From Typhlomys cinereus (lineage: Eukaryota > Chordata > Mammalia > Rodentia > Platacanthomyidae), in NCBI GenBank assembly GCA_023101885.1, contig JALPQD010000247.1:3318230-3382229 (forward strand): DNA of 64,000 bases. The letters run 5' to 3'. The translations under genes were made by a program, and so were the position numbers. Below, piece after piece: positions 1 to 11,475 of the stretch. How positions within the stretch are numbered: position 1 is the stretch's first letter; every line of letters starts with the position of its first letter. The notes beneath the pieces were generated by a model that was not told the origin of the DNA, searched no databases, and saw only the letters and a program-made list of their open reading frames with translations.

Positions 1-902
1 ACACATATACAATAGAAAAAGGAAATCATTCACTATTTTCTGATTTTAATGGATGTTCTAATTAAAACACCATTACATGGCTTAATTCAGTAGTAGTACT
101 GCTGGATGCAGGAGCATGCATGTGGAAAGAGCTGTGAAGACTGAATCTTATTCTTCTAGACAAGTCAACACATGATGTCCAGAAGAAAAAAATAATTAAA
201 TTACCAGCACACACAAATTGCTTACAGAAATGGAGGCAGCATCTTATTTTCATTTCATTCCTTTTGCTTTTTGTTTGAGTGTATGTGTTTTTGTTTTGGG
301 GGGTTTTTTGTTTGCTTGTTTTTGAGGTTTGGTTTGATTTTTGGTCTTCATATTGTGTGGTTGTGTTTTGCTTTGTTCTGCCTCTAGCTCAGGCTGCCCT
401 TGAACTTGTGGAGACCTTGCTGCCTACGCTGGGATGGCAGGTGAGCAGCACCACACCCAGCTTACTATCCGATTCTAGAATTAAATTCTAGAAAGCTCTA
501 GAAAGCAAGATATAGTGTAAAGAAGAGAGAGACACTTGCTAATCACTAGAAGCCTGGGGATAGAATTTGACTTTCAATATCACCTTTATAGAACAACTTG
601 ATCAAAGAAAAAAGGTTGTCTTAAACAACAAAAAGACTGTTATCAATGACCAAACTCAGTATTTTTTGTTTGTTTTGTTTTTTACTGAGACTTCAGATCT
701 CCTTCCATCTATCTAGCAATTGAGTGCATTCTAGTTGGGAATGAGCCTCCTTGTCCATCCTATCTTTTCACCTGTGCTTTGTCTCCCTAACTAAACCAAA
801 GCTACTTCATAGCAGAAATGACTTCTCAAACTCTTCCAGAGTCCAGAGAAGACTGGGTGATTAACACAGAAGCCCAGAGTGGGTGTGGCCACTCTCTATT
901 AC
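1..902 (-). other. KLHL3: KLHL3 intron 5 (partial)
   Basis: This is non-coding sequence downstream of exon 5. It holds T/G-rich stretches (about 260-370), a B1-like SINE fragment at 375-470 and otherwise unique AT-rich sequence. I see no exon in it. Confidence 0.8.
375..470 (-). mobile_element. B1-like SINE fragment, antisense
   Basis: Blocks gctcaggctgcccttgaact and gctgggatggcaggtgagca followed by caccacacccagc are reverse B1/7SL-type sequence. Confidence 0.7.
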
Positions 903-1065
903 CTGCATAGGCATTGGCCTGCTGCAAGAGGTCAGTACAGGTGTGCACGTCTGCAAATGCACGGATGCCCAGGCAATTGGTGGGATGCAACTGAGACTGC
1001 AGGAAGTCACAGCAGTTCTGTCGAACGTCCATGAGCTGCAGCAAGCTAGCTGCTGGAAGCAGCAC
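903..1065 (-). CDS. KLHL3: KLHL3 exon 5: end of BTB and start of BACK region
   Basis: This 163-nt exon encodes residues 122-175 plus one base of codon 176, beginning [16 protein letters not shown] and ending NAYA. It carries the last helices of the BTB domain and the 3-box/BACK entry that helps grip CUL3. The acceptor is ttgcag before GTGCTGC and the donor is GCAG followed by gtaat. It starts in phase 0, directly after the CAG of exon 4, and ends in phase 1. Cys164 (in HTCTD), a position changed in human Gordon syndrome patients (C164F, from memory), is the normal Cys here. There are no stops or frameshifts. The next exon, expected to begin with AG to complete a Glu codon, lies outside the window. 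An ATG-started reading frame runs from 1071, but that ATG is intronic; the splice acceptor sets the true boundary. Confidence 0.95.
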
Positions 1066-1714
1066 CTGCAAGAGAAGGTGACAATTCTCAGATGCTGGCT
1101 CCTCCTAGCAGGAAACTCCATTGTCTACCTCTGTCATGTGAACTCATACTCAAGAATTGTTCATGGCTCTTCACTGCCCGCCCACGATGGTCAAGCTTCC
1201 TGACCCGTTTCCTACACCTACTGTCACATCAGGGACCCAAGCACCATCGGGTATTTTAGTAATTTTTATTTTTTTATTCTTTGACATTTTCATACATAAG
1301 CACAATGAATGTGTGCTTTCACTACGTATTGCCCAATCCCATCCTCCACCTCTCCTACGTCATACCTTTTCCTTTCCATCCAATCTTCCCTCTCCCTTCA
1401 CATCTTTTTGTACCTGTGGGTCACAGCACCGGTGGATTTTACGTAGTCCTACAACTTCCAGTAGTATTTCCCTCGGTGATACGGTCTCTGGGGACCATAT
1501 GAGAATGCATATTTACACTCATCAGGTCTAGGCCAGAGCTTGAGAGCCTGGTTGATTGTTCCTAAGAAGAACTCAGGTGACACAGCTGCAGGTGCAGGAG
1601 TCACACTTGAGGAACCGAATGCTGTGCATACACATAACGCGTGTACAGTACACATAGAGACCCTGTGCACTTGACTATGCATTGGAAACATCTGGATAAC
1701 TTATATTTACTTAT

Positions 1715-1880
1715 CTATTTGAAAGAGAGGGACAGAGAGAGAGAGAGAGAGAAAGAGAGAAACAGACAGAGCGAGCATGCCACTCTACATAGGTGTAAGC
1801 CTGAGGACAACATTCAGAAGTTAGTTCTGGGCATAGAACTCAAGCCTTTACCCACTGAGTCTCTTCAGCTTCCATATCTG
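1715..1880 (-). mobile_element. tRNA-derived SINE, antisense, with GA tail
   Basis: The plus strand runs from a (GA)n tract (1735-1760) through ctcaagcctttacccactga to gtctcttcagc, which is the reverse complement of a tRNA-like SINE head. Confidence 0.6.
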
Positions 1881-2053
1881 AGTCATGTCAAATACTGATA
1901 TGTAGGTGTATTCCCAAAGATTCTGACAGTTATGGGTTGTGACCTGACACTGAAGATGTTTTTCAAAGCTTCCCACATGCTTCTATTGGTCAGCCAAGTC
2001 TGAGAACCACTACACTACAGTGTTCTGTCCTCCCTCAGAAAGGTACTTATTAA

Positions 2054-2331
2054 GGGGCTAGAGAGGTGGCTCAGAGGTTAAGCCTCTGCCTTGCAGGCAG
2101 AAGGACCTGAGTTCGGATCCTAGACCCCATGTATAGACCCCAGGGGGAAGTGGGGGCGGCCTGCGTTTCTGGTCCTGGTAGGGCGGAGCCTGTGAATCCC
2201 GGGGCAGAGTAAACAAGGAGGAGGTGGAGGCGTCCATGGTGGTTCCCGAATTCGCCCGTGGTTCTACACACACACATACACATACATAAACATGCGTGCG
2301 CACACACGTACATGCATAATTGAATAAATAA
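2054..2331 (+). mobile_element. Young tRNA-derived SINE, full length
   Basis: Starts ggggctagagaggtggctca, with B-box-like gagttcggatcc, a GC-rich body (gcctgtgaatcccggggca) and a CA-rich, AATAAATAAA-ending tail. It closely matches 17478-17774 and 55829-56129 and, in reverse, 30701-31005. The probable target duplication is agaaaggt-ctt (imperfect). Confidence 0.85.
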
Positions 2332-3289
2332 AAAAAGAAAGAAAGGTTCTTTTTAAGTCGCTCACTCACTACTTAACTACTTGGTGCCTATGTGCTGGAC
2401 ACTGGGCTGAGCTCTAGGATCCAATGGTATGCAAAGTACACCAGGATGCTGGTCTTAAGGAAGTTTTCTCTGGTTGAAACAGCAGACTTCCCCACCCATC
2501 ACCACCACCAAGCCTTTGGGCCCAGGCAATTCTCCTATCCAACAGAAGATACAAAGGAAAGAAAATCTTTGGGTGCATTCGCAGACAAACAAGAGCTGAT
2601 TTTTCTTTCAGAAGGTCACAGGAGTGAATTTATACAGTATCCTGGAAAACAGAAATAGCTCTTGCTCAGGTGGACGCGCATGTGTTTTTCCTAAGAGCCA
2701 GGGCAGACTGGCTTGAGCCTGCTGGGCATTCACATCACCAATGCCTTTGGGCGTCTTGCAGCTGCTGAAGCCTGTCCTCTGGATCAAAGATGTGGGCAGG
2801 GGCTGGAGTCCTGCTCCAAAGCAGCCCTACCTCACCCCATGGAAGGCGCAGGGAGTCGAAATGGTTTCCCGAAAAGAAAATTAGAAAAAAATGAAGTCAC
2901 AGAATAGGACAGTTTGAACTAAGTCTCTTTAACATGGGGACCCCAGTATCCAGTCACCTCATAACAATCCTCAGTCTTAGACCTCTACTCTGATGAGGGG
3001 TGGGGGGGGGGAAGAAGGGGAATGAGTTTAGACAAAAATCCAGCTGTTTGCATCCACAATGGCTTGCCTCAGAAGGCTGCATGCATCTGTTTCCTTGATT
3101 CTGGGCACTGCAGAATTCTTTTTTTCTTCTTATTGAAGTAATCTACTGACCTTCCTAAACAGCTCTAAGCCCCCCACTAAGACTCTCAATCTGGGCCCAT
3201 TCATCCTGCCTTAGGCGACCTACTAGCACCTCACTCCTGGGAAGTCACCATTTTGATGCCAAACTATCAGATCAGCATAGCATATAGTG

Positions 3290-3385
3290 CATTACAGCCC
3301 AGAACTCCTAGACTCAACTGATCCTCCTGCTTCAGGCTCCCAAGTAGCTGGGACTACAGACATGTGCCATCACATCCAGCCACTA
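3290..3385 (-). mobile_element. B1/7SL-type SINE fragment, antisense
   Basis: Blocks actgatcctcctgcttcagg, aagtagctgggactacagac and catcacatccagccac match a reversed B1/FLAM-type monomer. Confidence 0.75.
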
Positions 3386-3569
3386 AGACTCTTGTCACCT
3401 CTAAGTGCTCCAGTCAAAACCAACGTCCCACTGCACATTCTTGGGTCTTGTCCCTCCACAATGTAGTCAGTTATCCGTTTGCACAGGACTAAGGGGTTTC
3501 TCAGGACTCCCATGGGCATGTTGGCCTCTCTCTCTATCATCCCTATCAAAACAGAATAATCACTTACTC

Positions 3570-4030
3570 AGGTACATACAGGTGTCAACTTGACAAATGC
3601 AGGGTGAGCACATCTACGAAGAATTGATAGTCAAGGTAAGCACTAAGCAAACCTGCAGGAGATTGTTTAAATGATGGGGAAGACCCAGTCCATGGTGGAC
3701 TATTTCCTGGACAGATGGAGAAGATAGGAGGCAGCTGGTAGGACCCAGTGACTCCATGAGCATGAGCCACTGCCATACTTCTTTGGTGTTTCACTGAGCT
3801 GGCATTCTTCAGCACATTTTGACAGATTTGCTGTCTGGCAAATGAGGTTTGCCTCTCTCAGCAATGGACATGGTGTGGCCAGTTCCCTTGGTTCCTGTGT
3901 TGGTGTGAGCTCTCTGGCCAAGCTGGATTAAGAACTGTAACCAGACAATCATAAACCAAATTAAAGTCCACTTGTTCCCATAAGCCATTTGGTCATGAAT
4001 TTACCAGCAACATGTAGTCAAACTGTGACA
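3570..4030 (+). mobile_element. Solo LTR, ERVL-like family
   Basis: Carries ggtgtcaacttgacaaatgc at its left end, the ggagattgttt...gatggggaagacccag block and a gtgaca end near 4030, in the same order as 36407-36830. It is more diverged; the left boundary is approximate. Confidence 0.65.
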
Positions 4031-4935
4031 ATCAGAAAGTCAAAAACTCCGATATCTGCATAACACTGAGCAAGAGTCTACTCTACAAGGGAGCTCTGCC
4101 CGTCTCCCTAGATGCAGCTGAGGTCTGTAAGCTGCTCCTTCTCTCTCTCTATACTTCTCCTTCTTGTCTACATCCTCAGAAAGACAGAGGTAAATTAGCA
4201 CCATAAACTTAGTATTTTTCTGGCCCACTGGTTTATTTCCAAGGAAGAAAAAGATTAAAATCACCCTTGCCTCAGAGTTTTAAGCCATAGGTGAACTCAG
4301 CCAGAGTTCAAATCTGTCCACCTGCACTCTCTCCCCACTAGGCAGCCACGGGGCCACACGAAGCGACCATAAACTGGGAAACTCAATTAGCTTGTGGGCT
4401 TGCTCAACCTAGCCAAACAGATTTCAGGGCCAGATTAAGTCTTTGCCTGCTAGCGGAGCTCCATTAGCCACTCGTGGCGAGCACACCCTGGGAAGGGAAA
4501 GCTCCGTGGCAAGTCCCCAGGTGACCTCCACGGTATCCCTGGGCCATCCCAGGAATACCTGGGACCTGGGATGTGCCTGCGACTTGGACAGATCCAGAAT
4601 CCACCTCAGGAGAGTCCCTGTGCTCTAGACGACCTGCAACACTGATTTGTGCTAAGTTGGGGTTATTTCTGACTAGTAACTCTCGGGATTGCTGAGAGCC
4701 CTGGCTATCCCTAGATGGCCCCCCATGACACGCAACCCCTTGCCCTGCCCCTCCTCCAGCAGCACAGTTTGGAGCTGAAGTTCTCAGGCTCGTGACCAAC
4801 CAGCTAGAGAAGTACAATAATAAAAACTTCCTGAACAAACGCCTTGGGTTACACTTTCAGTTTCTAACACCTTCCTGGACAGAATGACCCAATAGCTTTC
4901 AACTTTCCTGAAGTCCACCAAAACTATTCTGGAGC

Positions 4936-4962
4936 AAAAAAAAAAAAAAAAAAAAAAAAAAA
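4936..4962 (+). repeat. Long poly(A) tract
   Basis: A run of adenines after ttctggagc. It may be the tail of an old retrocopy, but the 300 bp before it match no family or gene I recognise. Confidence 0.85.
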
Positions 4963-5974
4963 GGCTTTCTGCCTTGCCATACCCCACCCCCAATCTCCTT
5001 CCTAGTTTTGCTTGGTCCACTCCTGCCTGAATGTACCTGAACTGGCCTTCTACAGTGACCGTGGCTTGTGGTTTTAATAATTGCACCTATTCCCTCCTGG
5101 CTCCCATGCTGCAGTTAGCTGAGAGCCAAAGGCTCTTTTCTTCCCTTGCTTTATGCTGAAGGACATGGAATGGATATCAGAACGCTAAGGGAAGGTGTGG
5201 AGACGGGCAGCAGAGTCCAAGCTCTGTGATGCCAGGATAGACCCGGGCCCATCCACTGGGTTCCCAAGAAGCACAAAGCACTCATGAGGCAGCTGGTCAG
5301 TTTCCCTGTCACATCAGCAGGGCTTGAGGGATTTCCTCTTCTCTTGTCTGAAACTCTACTTCCTGAAGTGACAGTGGCAACAAGCTCTGTCTCCAGCGCT
5401 GAGGCAGGCAGTGCAGGTAGTCATAAGGAAACCATTTGGCCCCTAAGAGAGGAATCTGAGACCTAGGAAGCAGTAGTTGATAGGAACTGCCTATCAGAAT
5501 GGAAGATGCCCCGGGTCATAGTGAATCTAGCGGGTCTTTCTCCTTTTCAGTGGCACATTCTGAAGACCTGGCCCTTGGCAAAGAGTTTTATAGGTTCCTC
5601 CACAACTTACAAACGGCCAAGCCTCCATATTTCATACAGTGGGCCTAGTTTGCTTTGTCTCTCCTTTGGAGAACATGAAAACACAGCAGAGGATATCCCG
5701 TCACACAGTTCGCTTCCTTTAACAAAAACAAGAGGAAATGCTCTGCTACAGGAACTCCATCCACGAGGGGCAGGGCCCAGCAGAGCAGAAAACACCCCCC
5801 ATCCTCCCCATCAGGGCACCAAGAGAAGGGTGGTACAGAACTTCACAGCTTTACTCACAGCAGGTTGGCCACCACTGAGAACAAGAAAGAAGAGAAACAG
5901 AGAGGTAAGCGCAGGACGAGGAAAACAACAAAACAGCACCGCGTCTTAATTCTTCATTTGGCGTCTACAACTGA

Positions 5975-6120
5975 CTGGTCCTGTAGCAGGGTAGTTACCT
6001 AATCTCTCTGTGCCTCTGTCTCTAAAGTACAGCCAGAATGATCATGGCACTGCCTTGAAGGCTCATGAGGATCACACAAGATGACGCAGTCAAAGCAGTG
6101 AGCATAGAGCTTGGTACACA
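5975..6120 (+). mobile_element. MIR fragment
   Basis: Blocks gttacctaatctctctgtgc, ctctgtctctaaagtacagc, aaggctcatgaggatcacac and gcatagagcttggtacacag follow MIR order. Confidence 0.75.
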
Positions 6121-6574
6121 GTGAGTTTGGGCGCATGGTTCATGTCGGTTTTGATCACAGCGCACCAGGAGCTGAAGCCAAGGCTCCACTCGTTCATTTC
6201 ACAAGGAATGGAAGCTCACCACAGTTGTGCAGCACAGGTATCCAGGGTCACGCGTCATGTTTGTACATGAGTCCTCCTGTGTTTGCATCCTTCGCTGATG
6301 CTTGGAAAGGTCAAATGACAACGCTGAGGAGGTGGAGCCTTGCTGGAGGAAGCCCCGCTTCCTCTTGCAGTTTGGCTCTAGCTTCCTCTGCCTCCACGAT
6401 GATGACTGTGACCTAAACCTGCCTGTTGCTGCCACCTGCTCTTCCACCTCTTCCCCCATAATAGACCACGTCGCCCTTGGGGGAACCATAAGCCAGAGAA
6501 AGCTCCCCTTTCTCCCCTTAAGTTGTGTTTGATGTAGTCTCACAGCAGCAGAAGCAAAGCTCTTGGCAGCACTT

Positions 6575-6680
6575 CACTCGCTGACTCCCATGGGACCCAG
6601 GCAGGTCACCAAACCCTTTGGCACAGCACCCTCTTCAGCTGAAAACGGGGTCATGCTGGTCACCCTAACAGATGGCGATG
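6575..6680 (+). mobile_element. MIR fragment, diverged
   Basis: Blocks aggtcaccaaaccctttggc and ttcagctgaaaacggggtca resemble the central MIR region. Confidence 0.5.
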
Positions 6681-6958
6681 AGCATCGAATCTAGTGACTG
6701 GCACAAGCCTAAGGTCTAATGAACGAACGTTCTGGTGTCTCCAGGAAGGCCGGCACCTCCAACGCGGAAGAGCGCTTGTCTCTCCATGGAATGTGTGGCT
6801 GGGAAAAGATGAAGCTCTGCTTCTCAGGGTTATGTAGCCAATTCCCCATCTCTGTTCATTTCCTACATGCACTGAATCCTCATCTTTTCACCAACGATAT
6901 GAGTGGCCACCCTAGCAGGATGAGAAGTCCACATTTTCATCCAAAATACCTTTTTCTA

Positions 6959-7526
6959 AAAAAAAAAAAAAAATCAACAAACCATAATCCAGAACTTCAG
7001 AGACTCTATATCAACCACCTGGAACTAGGCCAGCCTAATCTCTCCCCATCCTGAAGCTCAGGGAAATTTGTGGAAGAGGGGGCGGTAAGAGTGTAAGAGC
7101 AAAAGAATGGGAGGAGCAATGATATGCAAGATACTCCACACAAGTTAGGGCCGAAGCAATCATAATTGGACTTTGCATGCCCTGCGCAATGTCCCACACA
7201 CTACTGACCCCTCAAATTCTAGCATTTGCTAAAGGCACCAAGATCCTTGGAGGCAAGGATTGGCAGCCACAGTAATGTTCCTATGCTTAAGGGGAACACA
7301 GGAAAGGGTTCAGGGAAATGCCACTGGGTCTTTGCACCTCATCGGAGAGGAGGACCCAGAGGAGAGTCTGGCATGCACATTAAAGGATGCTCCGGGGATG
7401 GGAGAGGGAGGCACTGGGGGATGGGGAGGGAGGGGAAAGGGGAGGGGGCACAGGGCAGTGGGAGGTTGGAGGGAAGGAGGGGACCGGTATACCTATTTAG
7501 TTTGTATGAGTGGAAATAAAAAAAAA
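6959..7526 (+). mobile_element. 5'-truncated L1 3' end with target-site duplication
   Basis: A 568-bp segment of L1 3' UTR type with a purine-rich GGGGA-repeat zone (7395-7480), ending in AATAAA plus poly(A). It is homologous to 41750-42330 and to 15716-15922. Flanking direct repeats atacctttttcta at 6946-6958 and 7527-7539 are the target duplication expected of target-primed reverse transcription. It lacks any ORF2 coding sequence. Confidence 0.85.
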
Positions 7527-8439
7527 ATACCTTTTTCTAGAATGTTTTTGTTTTGTCCCCGCCCTACCTCCAAGGTCACCCCTCTTCTGACCCAGAGTGA
7601 GAAGGAAAACAGAAAAGAGCTAATATCCTGCCTTTCTTCCAAGTAAGGACAGTTTCCTCAGAGCGCCTCCCCATCCTCCCGGGAGAGCTCCTGCTCTTGC
7701 TGCCCCACATCTTGTGCTCAGAGAGCTGGCCCCCGGGTGGGAGAGGTGTGGACAGAAAGACGGGAGGCCACCTGCTCTCCTTCTACTGCTTGCCTTAAAC
7801 ACCTCTTGAGTGTAATTGCCTCAGCCCGGCCTCATCAGGGCAGCAAGGGCGACTTCCTGTTTCCTGGGAACCTCCACCCTGGCCCTCCACTCTGCAGAAC
7901 ATCCGTGTGCTTAGCCATCTGTCCCGCCTGTGGACCAGCTGCTCTTTGGGGAAGCAGCTTGTCACAGCAATCCCTCGGCGCCTACGGTCTGCTAGCACAG
8001 GATAGTAGCTCAGAAAAGCATGTGTGGAATGACTGATACGGAAGGAAGGAAGGAATGAGGCGCCAAAACCGCCCACCACAAGGGAGGGGGGACTGAGACA
8101 GCCCTTGGCCCTGTGCCTTCTAGAGCATATGTTCTTCCACCCTGACCACTTCACAGATTCACTAAAGGGCTTTTCCCCAAAGCAATAGTTGGCACTGGGC
8201 ACAGGCCTTTGTTCTGACCAACCCTCCCGGGCACACCCCACCCCAGAAAGAGGCATTCCAAGCTATCCCAAGCCACGGGAATCCCAAGCCATTTCTGGTC
8301 CGGAGGGATTAGCCTCAGGCCCTGTACCATGGCTCCTGCTTCCTATCTGACTACCTCCCCTCTGTCCCCATCAGCATCCAAGCAAAGGAGCAAACAGACA
8401 ATGCCTTCTGCATACATGTAAAGGCATTGTCATCCATTT

Positions 8440-8640
8440 TAGGTAATAACAGCCAAGCGGTTACCACTTACCACATGCCAGGACCCGTTCTGGATATTTT
8501 ACCTATGTGGACACCAACCTAGTCCAGTTAGGTACTGTTATGGTGCTTCCATCACAGACGGAAACACTGAGACGGAGGTTATATCACTTGCCAGGGTGGC
8601 TCAACTAGAGAGCGGAGAAGCCAGGATTTGCATGCCGTCA
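8440..8640 (-). mobile_element. MIR, antisense
   Basis: Blocks ttaccacatgccaggacccg, ctagtccagttaggtactgt, cacagacggaaacactgaga and cgg-agaagccaggatttgc are a well-preserved reversed MIR. Confidence 0.8.
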
Positions 8641-9461
8641 GATGATAACTTGTCGACTAACGATAGCAAGGGTAGGTCCGCGGAAGACCGCTGCTTCCCA
8701 CATGGGAAGACTGATCTCTCGGCAGTGTTGGGGACTGGGGTTGTAAAGAAGCTCTTGAAGGTGGGAGGGGAAGCAAACTGAAGGCAGGCAGAAGGAACCT
8801 CTCTGGTTAGGGGCCATTGAGTCCATGCTCTCGCCTTGCAGGTAGGAAAGCGGTAGGCTGAGCATGTTATGAAGGGTCAGGCTGGGCATGTTGTAGGTGG
8901 TCATGCTGAGGTAGACCCTGGGTCCTCCACCCCGTCTAGCCCTCCACCCCACAAGCACTCTCCAACAAAGCAGATGCAAACGGTGAGGCCACGTTTCCAA
9001 CTGCCTTAAGGGAACTCCTTACTGGCTGGAGCCCATGTTGTAAAGACTACTTTTTAACTGATTATCACTTTATTACTTTGTATTAATAATCTTCTTATTT
9101 ATCATTTATTACATTATTATTACCATTACCTCACTCCTCTTCTTACCTTATATCTAGGCAGGAAGGAAGGAACCACAATAGAACATTTTCTAACTATCCA
9201 AATTTGTAAACACAATAGTAACTAAATAAAAATACTAAATAATTAAACAAGCAAAACAAAAAGAATAACTGATTCATGGGGAAGAGAGAAAACTCTGGGT
9301 CTGATGGCTCTACCCGTTCAATCCTGACTTTATGCCACATGATTTGGCACTTGCTGTCACATGATGTCAAAAAATACGCAGCTGGTTGGATTCTGCAGCC
9401 CAAGCCACTGTCCTGCCCACCCCTCCTCCAGATGCAACAAAGCGAAGCAACCACACATCTC

Positions 9462-9598
9462 GTCTGTCCATCTACATCCTTGATTTTAATCTTCTTGGCT
9501 TACATGTCATTTACAGTGCTCAACAAAAACAAGTACATGGATTTGACTCCTCAGGATACTACATGATCTCTTGCCTTGGCAAGTAGACCAGCAGTTCA
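9462..9598 (-). pseudogene. KLHL3: Decayed partial duplicate of KLHL3 exon 4 and its upstream intron edge
   Basis: The 137 bases here match 10753-10909, which spans the first part of exon 4 and about 100 bases of intron 3 before it. Bases 9462-9510 correspond to exon and 9511-9598 to intron. Shared landmarks include gtctgtccatctacatcctt, aatcttcttggct, acatgtca, caacaaaaacaa, acatg-tctc and cagcagttc, in the same order and orientation. The copy is dead: the acceptor AG has become AA, a 9-base deletion fuses codons to give ATG-TAA, and only about 40% of the exon is present. The copied frame still reads KDVDGQT. It lies in intron 4, downstream of the real exon. Because intron sequence is included, it arose by DNA duplication, not by retrotransposition. 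Confidence 0.85.
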
Positions 9599-10688
9599 GA
9601 AAATCTATCTTAACTAAAAAAAGAAGAGGGAGAATTTTAAAAAAAATCAGTAGGAATTGCAAAAAGCCAGGAGACTGACCCAGGACAGAGCACTCCTGCA
9701 GTTCCAGGTGGAGCCTGCCTCCCTCTCTGTCCTGCCTCTCAGGAGCACCCCTCAGTCCAACACTCAGCCCGCAACCTCTGCTTGAAGCTTTACTCCAAAA
9801 TCACCCTTTGCAAATCCCCCTTCATACCAACCAAGTTCCCTGACATCCTCACTCTCTGCAAGGGAAGTGCTGCCTGCGAGTGGACATTGCTTGTCTACTG
9901 ATCTGAGGAATGTCTGTCTTCACCCCTAGACTGCAGACTCCAAGAAGGCAGGCAATGGAATAGCCAGGGCTCACTGTAGTAAGCACACTGAAGGACAGCA
10001 GACAACAGAAACCCCAATATAGGGGATGAGTTGAAAAAGCAAGTAAGGATGGGAGTACATCCTATGCTATTATCCTAATGACCTACAGAGCTCAAAAGTG
10101 CCCGCCCTCGACTCTCCCCAACTGGAATGCAATGCGGTGTCCTCTCCCGAGGAAGTGATATCTTTGTTGGCACCTCTTTTCCAGGCTCCAGATGGCATAG
10201 CCATGGAAGAAGGAAAGGGGCCGCACAAACCATCGCAGCCGACACCCCAGCTGACACACTATTCTAATGCTAGGCGCTTCCACATGCCCAGAGGCCTTTG
10301 GATGACTAATGTTAAGACAGAATGGGAGGTAACAGCCTCCCAGCACAAACATTCAAAGTGCTGGAATGAGAGGGTAGCCTGGAGAGAAGAAGTCACTAAG
10401 CTCTGCTTCTTCCTTCACAACATACCAAAACGATGTGGATTAAAGACTGCCGGCTTCTGGTCCTGGATTCAGAGGTGTTATGACATAACGTTTAAGTGGG
10501 GTTGCATAAACCATGAAGACAGGCATTAAGGGCCAGCTGATCTATCTCCTGGCCATGTAGCACAAGGTCAGTCAATTAAACTCTCTGACGCATCAATTTG
10601 GTCCTGAGAGCAGTTGTGAGGGATACATGAAGAATGCTGAAATTACAGGTCCCCAGTATGCAGTGTGAGCTGTGGCAGTGGGGTTTAC

Positions 10689-10810
10689 CTGCACATTCTC
10701 TTCGGTCACCTCGATTTCTGCAGTGTAGATGTAATCGATCAGCTTACTCAGTGTCTGTCCATCTACATCCTTGATTTCAATCTTCTTGGCTTTACTTTCA
10801 GACATGTCAC
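10689..10810 (-). CDS. KLHL3: KLHL3 exon 4: central BTB domain
   Basis: This 122-nt exon completes Gly81 (G from exon 3, GT here) and encodes residues 82-121, from DMSESKAKKIEI to the EENVQ end. It forms the middle of the BTB/POZ fold, the dimer and CUL3-binding module. Glu85, a Gordon syndrome position (E85A in humans, from memory), is present. The acceptor is ctgtag before GTGACATG and the donor is GTGCAG followed by gtaaac. It enters in phase 1 and leaves in phase 0, matching its neighbours. A decayed copy of the first 40% of this exon, together with its upstream intron edge, lies about 1.2 kb away at 9462-9598. The intact reading frame and consensus splice sites make this the functional copy. 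Confidence 0.96.
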
Positions 10811-11155
10811 CTACAGGTCACAACAAAAACAACAAGGACGTGAATTTGGTCCCACAGGATGCTTCACTTCTACATGGTCTCCTGTGTTGTCTGGGAAACA
10901 CAGCAGTTCCTGCCTGCACTCTTGCAAGCCGCAGAAGAGATCCAGGCCCAGCAAATGAGCCGATCACCATCAGGGTCACAGTGACCTTGGGTCTTCAAAC
11001 ACCCACACACCCAACAGTTGGCATGGTGCACTTGCTGCCTGTTTTCATTCTGGAGACAAATTAGCACACAATAAAACAACTTAATAAAAACAGGGTCAGG
11101 AACGGCATCAAAACATGTACCTGTGCTTCAGGAAGACAGGTCTAGGAAGATACAC

Positions 11156-11335
11156 ACAAAAGGAGCTGCGGGATGGCTCAGGGGTTAAAATCTGTGCCTC
11201 ACAAGCAAAAGGACCTAAGTTGGTATCCCCAGATCCTATGGGGGGAGGGAGGGAAGCCAGGTGGAAATGGCAGTGGCCTATAACTTCAGCCCTGGAAGAC
11301 AGAACCTGAGAAGCCCCAAAGTAAAGGTACAAAGA
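11156..11335 (+). mobile_element. tRNA-derived SINE, 3'-shortened
   Basis: Head ggagctgcgggatggctcag, B-box-like aagttggtatcccc and body caggtggaaatggcagtggc match the older SINE subfamily. The CA tail is missing. Confidence 0.7.
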
Positions 11336-11339
11336 ACCA

Positions 11340-11475
11340 TGACAACATGAACAGTAGCATTTGTTGAGTTCTGACCTGACAAAGCATTTTGAATTGTCGC
11401 CTCTTCCAAACCTCACAACTTATGACGTTTGGTAATAGTATCCTGATTGTAAAGAAAAAAAACTGAGGTTCAGAA
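11340..11475 (-). mobile_element. MIR fragment, antisense
   Basis: Blocks gtagcatttgttgagttctg, ttccaaacctcacaacttat and aaactgaggttcagaag match a reversed MIR. Confidence 0.7.

Larger units (their letters stand above)
1066..10688 (-). other. KLHL3: KLHL3 intron 4
   Basis: About 9.6 kb between exons 4 and 5. It contains SINEs at 1715-1880 and 2054-2331, a B1-like fragment at 3290-3385, an LTR at about 3570-4030, a poly(A) tract at 4936-4962, MIRs at about 5975-6120, 6575-6680 and 8440-8640, a 5'-truncated L1 at 6959-7526, and the decayed exon 4 copy at 9462-9598. The stretches 2400-3280, 4040-5960, 7540-8440 and 9600-10660 appear unique, with no gene I can support. Confidence 0.8.

Noticed and set aside
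4936..4962. Tail of a processed pseudogene
   Set aside because: A long A-run is present, but the preceding sequence matches no gene I recognise and no flanking direct repeat was found.
9276..9586. Two overlapping plus-strand frames that share SIYILDFNLLG-like sequence with a frame at 10665
   Set aside because: The shared peptide is the antisense of the duplicated exon 4 DNA, not a protein family. The DNA-level duplication is reported instead.
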